From the NCBI GenBank assembly GCA_002426755.1, contig DINI01000003.1, positions 46,113 to 110,112 on the forward strand: a stretch of 64,000 nt of DNA, written 5' to 3'. A model generated the notes under the pieces. The model was not told where the DNA came from. It saw only the letters and a program-made list of their open reading frames with translations, and did no database searches. Source of the stretch: Flavobacteriaceae bacterium UBA5544. GTDB taxonomy: Bacteria > Bacteroidota > Bacteroidia > Flavobacteriales > Flavobacteriaceae. The translations under genes were made by a program, and so were the position numbers. The first letter of the stretch is position 1. Every line of letters begins with the position of its first letter. This document shows positions 51,893-59,644 of the stretch, piece by piece.

Positions 51893-53755
51893 GTGAATTA
51901 TTTAACGGTTGAACATATATCCAAATCGTATGGCGAATTGCAGCTTTTTAGCGATTTGTCTTTCAGCATCCATAAAGACGATAAGATTGCTTTCGTTGCC
52001 AAAAACGGCAGTGGCAAAACCTCCATCCTCAATATCTTGGCTGGCACTGATTCGCCAGATGAGGGGCAGGTAATTATTAGAAACGGTCTCCGATTGTCTT
52101 TCTTATCCCAATCTCCAAATTTTGAAGATGAACTGACCATTGAAGAAACTATTTTCAACTCCGATTTGCCTATTTTAAAAATTATAGACAACTACGAAAA
52201 AGCACTGTTGCATCCAGAAGATGAGGACGCTTACCAAAAAGCGTTTGAACAAATGGACATTAACAACGCATGGGAATTTGAATTGCAGTTCAAACAAATC
52301 CTTTTTCAGCTAAAACTTGAAAACCTTGACCAAAAAATAAAGACATTATCCGGAGGACAAAAAAAGCGTTTGGCACTGGCAAAAGCTTTAATTAACAACC
52401 CCGATTTATTGGTTCTGGATGAACCTACCAACCATTTGGATTTGGAAATGATTGAATGGCTTGAAAGTTATTTCGCAAAGGCACAACTCACGCTATTCAT
52501 GGTGACCCACGACCGCTACTTTCTTGAACGCGTCTGTAACGAAATCATTGAATTGGACCATGGCAAACTATATACTTATAAAGGCAATTATTCCTATTAT
52601 TTAGAGAATAAAGAAGCACGGATTGCAAATGAAACCGTAGAGACAGGCAAAGCCAAACAGTTATTTAAGAAAGAATTGGATTGGATGCGCCGCCAACCAA
52701 AAGCGCGGACCACAAAATCGAAATCGCGTATCGATGATTTTCATGTCATCAAAGAGAAAGCGCATCAACGCCGAAAGGACCATCAGGTACAATTGGAACT
52801 GAACATGGAACGCCTCGGCAGCAAGATTGTGGAATTTCACAATGTTTCCAAATCCTTTAAGGATAAAGTCATTCTCCAAAAGTTTGAATATGTGTTCAAA
52901 AAAGGAGAACGCATAGGAATTATTGGAAAAAACGGAACAGGCAAGTCCACATTTTTGAATATGCTGACCCATTCCATCGTACCAGATGCAGGAAAAATTG
53001 TCATTGGTGAAACCGTTAAGTTTGGATATTATACCCAAGCTGGTATCGAGGTAAAACCAGGTCAAAAAGTGATTGAAGTCATAAAGGAATTTGGCGAATA
53101 TATTCCGTTGACGAAAGGACGGCAGATTAGCGCTGGTCAATTGCTGGAACGGTTCCTATTCGACCGTAAAAAACAGTATGATTATGTTGAAAAATTAAGT
53201 GGTGGCGAGCAAAAACGATTATACCTATGTACCATCCTGATTCAGAATCCCAACTTTTTGATTCTCGATGAGCCTACCAATGATTTGGACATCGTAACTC
53301 TGAACGTGTTGGAAGATTTTCTTCTGGATTTTCCAGGTTGTTTGTTGGTGGTTTCTCACGACCGGTATTTTATGGACAAAATCGTGGACCATTTATTTGT
53401 GTTTAAGGGCGAAGGCGAAGTTGAGGATTTCCCTGGGAATTATACGGATTATCGCGAGTATGAAGCCTCTTCACCACCAGTAGAAGTGAGCAAAAGCGAC
53501 GCAGCAAATGTGGAAAGCCAAAAGCAAAATGAAGCCAACAAGTTGTCCTACAACGAACAGAAGGAATTCAAATCCATTGAAAGTAAAATCCGTTCTTTGG
53601 AGTTGGACAAAAAAGCCTTGGAAGCTAAATTCCATGATGCTTCCTTGAGTCAAGACCAAATCCACAAGTTGTCGGCAGAATTACAAGTGATTATCGATGC
53701 TATTGAAACAAAGGAAGCTCGTTGGTTTGAATTATCGGAAAAATTGGAATCTTGA
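51893..53755 (+). CDS. ABC-F family ATPase
   Basis: About 620 residues with two ABC domains and no membrane segment. Domain 1 has AKNGSGKT (36-43; the first Walker A Gly is Ala) and LSGGQKKRLALAKAL, domain 2 GKNGTGKST and LSGGEQKRLYLCTIL; the linker (~240-310) is basic (RRQPKARTTKSKSR). A C-terminal helical arm (~540-620) is coiled coil. ABC-F proteins act on the ribosome or ribosomal quality control; resistance type cannot be judged. The frame begins at TTG 51875, but the GTG at 51893 gives the family N-terminus MNYLTVEHISKSYGE and is just downstream of a -7-like TTCTTTG. Confidence 0.87.
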   Translation: MNYLTVEHISKSYGELQLFSDLSFSIHKDDKIAFVAKNGSGKTSILNILAGTDSPDEGQVIIRNGLRLSFLSQSPNFEDELTIEETIFNSDLPILKIIDNYEKALLHPEDEDAYQKAFEQMDINNAWEFELQFKQILFQLKLENLDQKIKTLSGGQKKRLALAKALINNPDLLVLDEPTNHLDLEMIEWLESYFAKAQLTLFMVTHDRYFLERVCNEIIELDHGKLYTYKGNYSYYLENKEARIANETVETGKAKQLFKKELDWMRRQPKARTTKSKSRIDDFHVIKEKAHQRRKDHQVQLELNMERLGSKIVEFHNVSKSFKDKVILQKFEYVFKKGERIGIIGKNGTGKSTFLNMLTHSIVPDAGKIVIGETVKFGYYTQAGIEVKPGQKVIEVIKEFGEYIPLTKGRQISAGQLLERFLFDRKKQYDYVEKLSGGEQKRLYLCTILIQNPNFLILDEPTNDLDIVTLNVLEDFLLDFPGCLLVVSHDRYFMDKIVDHLFVFKGEGEVEDFPGNYTDYREYEASSPPVEVSKSDAANVESQKQNEANKLSYNEQKEFKSIESKIRSLELDKKALEAKFHDASLSQDQIHKLSAELQVIIDAIETKEARWFELSEKLES

Positions 53756-53764
53756 AAAAGTCAT

Positions 53765-53788
53765 CAGTTTTCAGTTGCAGTGTACAGC
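53765..53788. repeat. Short 7-bp-like tract, unit CAGTNNN
   Basis: CAG recurs at 53765, 53772, 53778 and 53785 (steps 7, 6, 7) just after the ABC-F stop. It is weak by itself but has the same form as the tract ending recQ. Confidence 0.35.
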
Positions 53789-53846
53789 TTGATTTTTTAA
53801 ATTTCAAACGACTCTGATTTTAATTGAAAAATTAGATCATCGAATC

Positions 53847-54620
53847 ATGTGGTATCAATTAGCAGCTTACTTAAAATTTCTACTAAAATCAAAGAACGAA
53901 CATGGTGTGCATTCACCTTTCGTATTTGATTTGGTGACGACCTGTTTTTATGACAAAACGAAGTATTCAGATTATTCAAAATTGAAGTCCTACAGAAATT
54001 CTCTTTTGAAAAATAGGTCAACTGTCACAATTACTGATTTTGGGTCAGGTTCGAAAATGTTTGCTTCCAATAAAAGAACCGTACAACAAATTGCCAAAAC
54101 TTCAGGAACTACCTTAAAAAGAGCTAAATTATTGTATCGATTGATGCGTTATTTTGAGGTAACGACTGTTTTGGAATTGGGAACATCGTTAGGCATCGGA
54201 ACGTATGCCATGGCTTTGGGCTCTCCCAAAGCTGAACTTACAAGTATTGAAGGTTGCCCAGCAATTGTAAATATAGCCAACCACCAATTGAATTCCTTTA
54301 AAATTGAAAATACCACTCTTAAAACAGGTGCTTTTTCTGAAGTTCTCCCAACATTGGATGCATCCAATTGGGATGTGATTTTTTTTGATGGCCATCACGA
54401 CAAAGACGCAACTCTCAATTATTTCAATCAATTGTTGCCAACCATTCACAACGATTCCCTTTTTATTTTTGATGACATCCATTGGTCCAAAGGGATGACA
54501 GAAGTTTGGGACCTCATTAAAAATCACCCACAAGTCACCGTCACCATCGACACTTTTTTCTGGGGATTTGTCTTTTTTAGAAAAGAACAGGCCAAGCAAC
54601 ACTTCACCATAAGGCTTTGA
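53847..54620 (+). CDS. Class I SAM-dependent methyltransferase (O-methyltransferase type)
   Basis: A 257-residue protein with VLELGTSLGIGTYAMAL (SAM loop near 112), LTSIEGCPAIVNIA and VIFFDGHHDKDATLNYF (metal-ligand-like Asp/His). The N-terminus KSKNEHGVHSPFVFDL is a conserved start of Bacteroidota-specific methyltransferases. The target is unknown. It is not next to polysaccharide genes and is probably a housekeeping gene, located between the ABC-F gene and the helicase leader. Confidence 0.82.
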   Translation: MWYQLAAYLKFLLKSKNEHGVHSPFVFDLVTTCFYDKTKYSDYSKLKSYRNSLLKNRSTVTITDFGSGSKMFASNKRTVQQIAKTSGTTLKRAKLLYRLMRYFEVTTVLELGTSLGIGTYAMALGSPKAELTSIEGCPAIVNIANHQLNSFKIENTTLKTGAFSEVLPTLDASNWDVIFFDGHHDKDATLNYFNQLLPTIHNDSLFIFDDIHWSKGMTEVWDLIKNHPQVTVTIDTFFWGFVFFRKEQAKQHFTIRL

Positions 54621-54675
54621 AACCCTTACTAGCATTACAACATTCGCCAAATGTTAAAATATCCTCAATCGGAAA

Positions 54676-54705
54676 TTGCCAATCAAAAATAATAGTGTAC
54701 TTTTG
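54676..54705 (+). promoter_or_regulatory. Textbook Bacteroidota promoter of the DEAD-box helicase gene
   Basis: TTG (54676-54678), an exact 19-base spacer and TACTTTTG (54698-54705) fit the -33/-7 consensus at every position. The predicted start lies near 54712, leaving a leader of ~155 bases before the helicase ATG. Confidence 0.85.
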
Positions 54706-54721
54706 CACCTTCGTTCGCAGG

Positions 54722-54855
54722 AGCTTTTGCTTCAATGAACTCGAAGCCTGCAAAATGGCTTAAATTCCTCAAGGTGAGGATGTGTTACGGGAAGTTTAGG
54801 TTTAAGTATGTCGATTCGCTTCTGTTGTAACACCAAAGAACATAATCGAATACTT
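54722..54855 (+). promoter_or_regulatory. Structured 5' leader of the DEAD-box helicase gene
   Basis: Several possible hairpins are visible: CTTC/GAAG with outer GCAGG/CCTGC (54717-54751), CCTC/GAGG around 54767-54779, and a long one with arms 54804-54816 and 54844-54855 (12 pairs, one bulged G) ending 10 bases before the start codon. This last stem would cover the ribosome entry region. Cis control of the helicase, as for cold-shock helicase mRNAs, is a reasonable inference. Confidence 0.5.
54735..54830 (+). CDS. Small basic ORF (31 codons) in the helicase leader, possible leader peptide
   Basis: ATG at 54735 opens a 31-residue frame ending in TAA at 54828-54830. It begins MNSKPAKWLKFLKVRMCYG and ends KYVDSLLL. 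It has eight Lys/Arg and one acidic residue, and would start ~23 bases after the predicted transcript start. It overlaps the hairpins of the leader and stops 35 bases before the helicase ATG. Whether it is translated is not known; position behind a strong promoter, normal codons and unusual basic composition make it credible. Confidence 0.45.
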   Translation: MNSKPAKWLKFLKVRMCYGKFRFKYVDSLLL

Positions 54856-54865
54856 ATTAAAACGA

Positions 54866-56749
54866 ATGAACACATTCCAAGATTTAGGTCTTAATGAAGA
54901 CCTATTGCAAGCCATCAATGATTTAGGTTTTGAAACCCCTAGTGATGTCCAAGCAAAAGCCATCCCAATTTTATTAGAACAAGATACCGACTTGGTCGCT
55001 TTGGCACAAACCGGAACGGGAAAAACTGCCGCTTTTGGATTTCCAATGTTGCAAAAAATCAATATTGAGAGCAGAACCACCCAAGGACTTATCCTATCTC
55101 CTACCCGCGAACTTTGTTTGCAAATCACTAATGAACTGAAACTGTATGGTAAATACTGTAAGGGTTTAAACGTAGTCGCCATTTATGGTGGCGCAAGTAT
55201 TAGCGAACAAGCTAGAGAAGTGAAAAGAGGTGCACAAATCGTTGTGGCAACTCCAGGCCGTATGAAGGATATGATTAGCCGTAACATGGTGGACATTTCA
55301 AAAATTGAATACGCCGTTTTGGACGAAGCTGATGAAATGTTGAATATGGGATTCTATGAAGATATCACGGACATCCTTTCACATTCCCCTAAAGATAAAA
55401 GTACGTGGTTGTTTTCTGCAACGATGCCAAAAGAGGTGTCGAACATCGCAAAAAAATTCATGCACTCCCCTGTTGAGATTACAGTAGGAAATAAGAATGA
55501 AAGCACCAGCCAAGTATCACATGAATATTATTTAGTGAATTCTCGTGATAGATATTCTGCTTTAAAACGTTTGGCAGATGCAAATCCTGATATTTTTTCA
55601 GTGATTTTCTGTCGCACCAAAAGAGACACACAAAAAGTTGCCGAGCAATTGATTGAAGATGGTTACAGCGCGGGCGCCTTACATGGCGATTTAAGCCAGA
55701 ACCAACGTGATATGGTGATGAATTCATTCCGTAAGAATCAAATCCAGATGTTGGTGGCGACTGATGTTGCTGCCCGTGGTATTGATGTGGATGATATTAC
55801 ACACGTTATCAATTATCAATTGCCCGATGAAATAGAAACCTATACACACCGTTCAGGTCGTACAGGGCGCGCCGGAAAAACTGGGGTTTCTATGGTAATT
55901 GTATCCAAAAGTGAAGTGCGCAAAATCAAAAGTATTGAGCGCATCATCAAAAAGGACTTCGTAAGGAAAGACATTCCTGATGGCATGGAAATCTGTGAAG
56001 TACAATTGTTATCATTGGCCAATAAAGTCCATAATACAGAAATCAACCATGAGATTGATAAGTATTTGGATGGCATTAACACCTTATTTGAAGACACTTC
56101 CAAAGAGGAGCTCATCAAGAAGTTTTTCTCTGTTGAGTTTACACGATTCTATAACTATTATCAAAAATCCCAAAACTTGAATGTTTCCGACTCACGTGGA
56201 GGCGATAGAGATAGTGACGGAGGACGCGATTTTGGTGGTAATGATAATGCCACACGCTACTTTATCAACGTTGGCAAAAAAGACGGTTACGATTGGATGA
56301 GCTTGAAAGATTTCTTAAAAGAAATCCTTGATTTGGGAAGAGATGATGTCTTTAAGGTCGATGTAAAGGAAAGCTTCTCGTTCTTCAATACCGAAAAAGA
56401 ATTACAGGAAAAAGTATTGGCATTATTTCAAGATTACAAACACAACGGACGTTTCGTCAATGTGGAAGTGAGCGAAGACAAAGGTCGTGGCACCAGCAGA
56501 AATAAAAGACGTTCTGGCGGTGGTGGAAGACGTTCCGAAGGTGATTTTAAACCGAGAGGCGAAAGACGTTCGGGCGGTGGAAGAAGTGACAGAGGTGGTG
56601 AACGCAGAAGTTCTGATTCACGTTCAAGACGTTCCAATGATGCATCCGATTCTGGATTGAATAGAAAAGAACGACGTGCCAAAGGAGATTTCAAACCTGT
56701 TGGACCAAGCTTCTCTCCTCCAAGACGCTCAAGACGTAGGGAAGACTGA
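54866..56749 (+). CDS. DEAD-box ATP-dependent RNA helicase with DbpA-type RNA-binding domain and RGG-like tail
   Basis: A 627-residue protein. Helicase core: Q motif (FQDLGLNEDLLQAIND), AQTGTGKT (47-54), PTREL, VLDEADEML, LFSATMP, then ARGIDVDDITHVINY and YTHRSGRTGRAGK. A DbpA/CsdA RNA-binding domain follows (~465-550; RYFINVGKKDGYDWMSLKDF). The tail (~555-627) is rich in R, G, S (GGGGRRSEGDFK, RRSGGGRSDRGGE), a low-complexity RNA-binding region. It likely helps ribosome assembly or RNA decay, often at low temperature. Expressed from the promoter at 54676 through a long leader. Confidence 0.92.
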   Translation: MNTFQDLGLNEDLLQAINDLGFETPSDVQAKAIPILLEQDTDLVALAQTGTGKTAAFGFPMLQKINIESRTTQGLILSPTRELCLQITNELKLYGKYCKGLNVVAIYGGASISEQAREVKRGAQIVVATPGRMKDMISRNMVDISKIEYAVLDEADEMLNMGFYEDITDILSHSPKDKSTWLFSATMPKEVSNIAKKFMHSPVEITVGNKNESTSQVSHEYYLVNSRDRYSALKRLADANPDIFSVIFCRTKRDTQKVAEQLIEDGYSAGALHGDLSQNQRDMVMNSFRKNQIQMLVATDVAARGIDVDDITHVINYQLPDEIETYTHRSGRTGRAGKTGVSMVIVSKSEVRKIKSIERIIKKDFVRKDIPDGMEICEVQLLSLANKVHNTEINHEIDKYLDGINTLFEDTSKEELIKKFFSVEFTRFYNYYQKSQNLNVSDSRGGDRDSDGGRDFGGNDNATRYFINVGKKDGYDWMSLKDFLKEILDLGRDDVFKVDVKESFSFFNTEKELQEKVLALFQDYKHNGRFVNVEVSEDKGRGTSRNKRRSGGGGRRSEGDFKPRGERRSGGGRSDRGGERRSSDSRSRRSNDASDSGLNRKERRAKGDFKPVGPSFSPPRRSRRRED

Positions 56750-56775
56750 TACTAAAGTACCATATTAATATAAGA

Positions 56776-56822
56776 AGTTAAAAGTTCAAGCATGCGGTGT
56801 AAGCAAGTTTGGACTTTTCACT
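56776..56822. terminator. Inverted repeat after the helicase gene
   Basis: AGTTAAAAGTTCAA (56776-56789) can pair with TTGGACTTTTCACT (56809-56822) at 12 of 14 positions around a ~19-base loop. It is about 30 bases beyond the helicase stop. There is a T-rich 3' side but no clean T run. Confidence 0.45.
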
Positions 56823-56840
56823 TTGTACTTTAAAGTTAAT
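56813..56840. repeat. Short 7-bp-period tract, unit ACTTTNN
   Basis: ACTTTTC, ACTTTGT, ACTTTAA and AGTTAAT follow in exact 7-base steps, partly within the 3' arm of the inverted repeat. On the 5' arm, AAGTTAA and AAGTTCA (56775-56788) form the complementary heptads. Confidence 0.5.
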
Positions 56841-56911
56841 ATTTAGTCAAAATTATAAGCTTTGACCCGTTTTTCCGTTTTGATTGTTATTTTTATAGCT
56901 AATTTTACCGT

Positions 56912-57682
56912 ATGAGACATCTACTTTTACTTTTTTCATTTTTATTGGTCACATCCTTTTGTATCGCACAAGAAGTAACCACTATAAAAGGAACTGTAAT
57001 CAGCACGACGACCACTCAACCTTTGGAAAGTGTCAATATTGTCAATCTCAATTTAGTAAAAGGGACATCTTCAGATGAAAATGGTCATTTTGAAATGACT
57101 GCGAAAATCAATGACACCTTACATTTTTCCTATTTAGGATATAAATCAATTAAGGTGAAGGTTACCAATGACTGGCTTAAATATGGTGATGTAAAAATAG
57201 AAATGACCGAATTGGCATTAGCCCTTGAAGAAGTCGTTGTTAAGCAATTAAAACTGACGGGCTTTCTTGCAGTCGATATTGCGCAAGTTCCCATAAAGAC
57301 CAATTATCGTTATAGTATTTCTGGTTTATCAACCGCTGGTTATGAAGGTGGAAATAATTCCCAAAGAGGCATAAGCAAAGTTTTAGGTTCTATTTTTAAT
57401 CCTGCAGATTTTCTCTATAATCTTTTTGGGAAGAAACCCAAAGAGATGAAAAAACTGCGTCAAATGAAACAAGATGACGAAATACGCAATCTTTTGGCAT
57501 CGCGGTTCGACCGGGAAATGTTGATGGTTCTACTGCAAGTTGACAGAGTGGATTTAGATGAAATCGTTAGCCAATGCAATTATTCCAAAGACTTTATTGA
57601 GACAGCCAATGACCTTCAAATATTGGATGCCATTAGCGAATGCTATGAAGAATATAAAGTGTTGAGTCGAAATCGTGGGTAA
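56912..57682 (+). CDS. CarboxypepD_reg-like domain secreted protein
   Basis: A 256-residue protein with a signal peptide (MRHLLLLFSFLLVTSFCIAQ). Residues ~27-105 are a carboxypeptidase-regulatory-like beta-sandwich (IKGTVISTTTTQPLESVNI, GTSSDENGHFEM, LHFSYLGYKSIKVKV), the same domain that opens SusC-type receptors. The remainder (~110-256) is helical with no assigned domain. It occurs alone, not before a TonB barrel. Periplasmic or surface scaffold is a guess. Confidence 0.75.
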   Translation: MRHLLLLFSFLLVTSFCIAQEVTTIKGTVISTTTTQPLESVNIVNLNLVKGTSSDENGHFEMTAKINDTLHFSYLGYKSIKVKVTNDWLKYGDVKIEMTELALALEEVVVKQLKLTGFLAVDIAQVPIKTNYRYSISGLSTAGYEGGNNSQRGISKVLGSIFNPADFLYNLFGKKPKEMKKLRQMKQDDEIRNLLASRFDREMLMVLLQVDRVDLDEIVSQCNYSKDFIETANDLQILDAISECYEEYKVLSRNRG

Positions 57683-57700
57683 TTCGATTTCCAAACGATT

Positions 57701-58234
57701 TTAATTGGGATTATCAAGAATCTTCTTTAAACTAGACAATCCTTCTTCAAAGTCTTTTCCTACCATTTTATCCATATTAAAAAACAGCATAAAGACATTT
57801 GCAGGAACTTTATTGACCCCTGAAAATCCCCAGACAACTTCGGTGTGTTGGTCATCAATTTTATTGACTTTGAGATACGCATTTGATTCTGACTTCCACG
57901 GTTTAAAAAAACGCAATTGACTTTCGACGCTATCATTTTGAACCAGCCTTGTTAATTCCTGCTCACCAATACCTACGTTCTTATTGCCTTCCCATTTATT
58001 TATGAAACCGACCTGTCCGTCAATGCCGACCGATTCTTGCTTCATATTCGGATCTTTTCTTTTCCACGGTGACCAATGATCTTGATTTTTGATGTATTTT
58101 AAATAGTCAAATACTTCAGGTAGTGACCTATTAATGACGATACTACGCTTCACGTGAAACTTTTTTGGAGCAATTAGAGCAACTAAAACTAAAATGGCTA
58201 TAATAGCCAAGATGATATAGAGAACGACTAGCAT
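57701..58234 (-). CDS. SRPBCC-family (START-like) protein with membrane anchor
   Basis: About 177 residues from the ATG at 58234. An N-terminal membrane helix (MLVVLYIILAIIAILVLVALI) is followed by a polyketide-cyclase/START-like fold: FHVKRSIVINRSLPEVFDYLKYIKNQDHWSPW, a middle with VEWGFSGVNKV-like strands and the final helix KDFEEGLSSLKKIL. Such domains bind hydrophobic ligands in a cavity. The ligand is unknown. A longer frame upstream adds non-homologous residues and is rejected. Confidence 0.75.
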   Translation of the reverse strand: MLVVLYIILAIIAILVLVALIAPKKFHVKRSIVINRSLPEVFDYLKYIKNQDHWSPWKRKDPNMKQESVGIDGQVGFINKWEGNKNVGIGEQELTRLVQNDSVESQLRFFKPWKSESNAYLKVNKIDDQHTEVVWGFSGVNKVPANVFMLFFNMDKMVGKDFEEGLSSLKKILDNPN

Positions 58235-58265
58235 GATACAAAGATTTTGGTTAGTTACATTAAAT

Positions 58266-58931
58266 TTAGTGATTTTTTCCCTCTTCATAAAATCGCCTCA
58301 CAATATCCTCGGAACTTTTGAGCGTCTTTTGTACCCAATCCAAACGCTTCTCTAGTTGTTCCTCTTTAGATAATTGCCATTGAATATCCGATTGTTTGAG
58401 TCGGGTTGTGACATGCTGAAGGATGATTGCGGCAGAAACCGATATATTTAGACTCTCCGTAAAACCAACCATTGGGATTTTAAGAAACCCATCCGCAGCT
58501 TGCAAAACCTCTGGCGACAAACCTTCTGTTTCCCTTCCGAAGAAAAAACAGGACTTTTTGGTGATGTCAAATTCATGCAACAAACAATCGCCGACATGCG
58601 GTGTTGTGGCAATTATTTGATATCCTTTTGATTTTAAATCCAATATGCAATCACCCACCGAATGAAACCGATTTAGGTCCACCCACTTCTGTGCACCCAT
58701 CGCAATCTCCCTATCAATGCGTTTGGAGTTTCTCTCTTCAACAATACTCACTTCCTGAATGCCAAACACATCACAGCTTCGAATGACCGCACTGGTATTG
58801 TGCAATTGATATACATCTTCCGTTGCCACCGTAAAATGTTTGGTGCGTTGCGACAGCACATTTAAGAATTTCTCTTTCCGAGATTCGGTTAGAAATGATT
58901 CTAAATGCTCCAAAAGTTTTATGTCTGTCAT
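58266..58931 (-). CDS. trmH: SpoU-family tRNA/rRNA 2'-O-methyltransferase (TrmH-like)
   Basis: A 221-residue protein of the SPOUT superfamily. NTSAVIRSCDVFGIQEVSIVE holds the conserved N-x-x-A-x-x-R start, CFFFGRETEGLSPEVL and IPMVGFTESLNISVSAAI the knot region that binds SAM. The C-terminal arm matches TrmH, which methylates guanosine 18 of tRNA. It lies next to the SRPBCC gene on the same strand. A TATATTTG box (minus strand, 58944-58937) lies immediately upstream, predicting a nearly leaderless mRNA. Confidence 0.85.
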   Translation of the reverse strand: MTDIKLLEHLESFLTESRKEKFLNVLSQRTKHFTVATEDVYQLHNTSAVIRSCDVFGIQEVSIVEERNSKRIDREIAMGAQKWVDLNRFHSVGDCILDLKSKGYQIIATTPHVGDCLLHEFDITKKSCFFFGRETEGLSPEVLQAADGFLKIPMVGFTESLNISVSAAIILQHVTTRLKQSDIQWQLSKEEQLEKRLDWVQKTLKSSEDIVRRFYEEGKNH

Positions 58932-58936
58932 AGCAT

Positions 58937-58944
58937 CAAATATA
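58937..58944 (-). promoter_or_regulatory. Candidate -7 box of trmH
   Basis: The minus strand reads TATATTTG, matching TAnnTTTG, only six bases before the trmH ATG at 58931. If used, the mRNA would have almost no leader. Confidence 0.4.
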
Positions 58945-58968
58945 ATTTTAAAATGCTAAATTAGAAAT

Positions 58969-59640
58969 ATGAAACACATTGTTGTACTTACAGGAGCAGG
59001 AATCAGTGCCGAAAGTGGCATCAAAACCTTTAGGGATGCGGACGGACTTTGGGAAGGTCATGATGTGATGGAAGTAGCCACGCCTGAAGGTTTTCGAGCG
59101 AATCCGGAATTGGTTTTGGATTTTTATAATCAACGTCGTAGACAACTGTTGGACGTTGAACCCAATTCTGCCCATTTTGATTTGGCTGAACTTGAAACCA
59201 ATTACAACGTAAGCATCATTACTCAAAATGTGGATGATTTGCATGAGCGAGCCGGAAGCAGCAACGTCATCCATTTGCATGGAGAGTTAACGAAATCGAG
59301 AAACGTGATTGATGAAGATACTTTTTTCGATTGCAAAAACGATATTAAATTGGGCGATTTGTGTCCCAAAGGCCACCAACTGCGACCGCATGTCGTCTGG
59401 TTTGGCGAAGCGGTTCCAATGATCGACAAAGCAATGGAGATTTGTGAAACTGCGGATATATTATTGATTATTGGCACCTCAATGCAAGTGTATCCGGCAG
59501 CAGGTTTGATGCATTATGTGCCTGAAGGAACGCCGACCTATTTTATCGACCCAAAACCAAGTATGGAAAGCAAAGGAAATTTGAAAGTGATTGCTGAAAG
59601 CGCTACTGTGGGAATGAAACAATTTATAAAATTGATATAG
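58969..59640 (+). CDS. cobB: NAD-dependent protein deacylase, sirtuin (CobB-like)
   Basis: A 223-residue Sir2 protein. NAD-binding GAGISAESGI at 9-18, TQNVDDLHERAG, catalytic HLHGE, and VWFGEAVP. The Tyr53-xx-Arg56 pair in DFYNQRRRQL is the mark of class III sirtuins, which remove succinyl, malonyl or glutaryl groups besides acetyl. The zinc module is shortened, with only two Cys visible (FFDCKND and LCPKGHQL), so the usual four-Cys site is not complete. It diverges from trmH with ~37 bases between. Confidence 0.9.
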   Translation: MKHIVVLTGAGISAESGIKTFRDADGLWEGHDVMEVATPEGFRANPELVLDFYNQRRRQLLDVEPNSAHFDLAELETNYNVSIITQNVDDLHERAGSSNVIHLHGELTKSRNVIDEDTFFDCKNDIKLGDLCPKGHQLRPHVVWFGEAVPMIDKAMEICETADILLIIGTSMQVYPAAGLMHYVPEGTPTYFIDPKPSMESKGNLKVIAESATVGMKQFIKLI

Positions 59641-59644
59641 TCTT

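Noticed and set aside
52661..53140. 159-codon antisense frame in the ABC-F gene
   Set aside because: Composition follows the sense gene; no start signal, no recognisable motif.
54189..54650. 153-codon antisense frame in the methyltransferase gene
   Set aside because: Opposite a gene with clear SAM motifs; codon pattern is that of a shadow frame.
54706..54865. tRNA or known riboswitch in the helicase leader
   Set aside because: No cloverleaf or known aptamer core could be drawn; only hairpins and a short ORF are supported.
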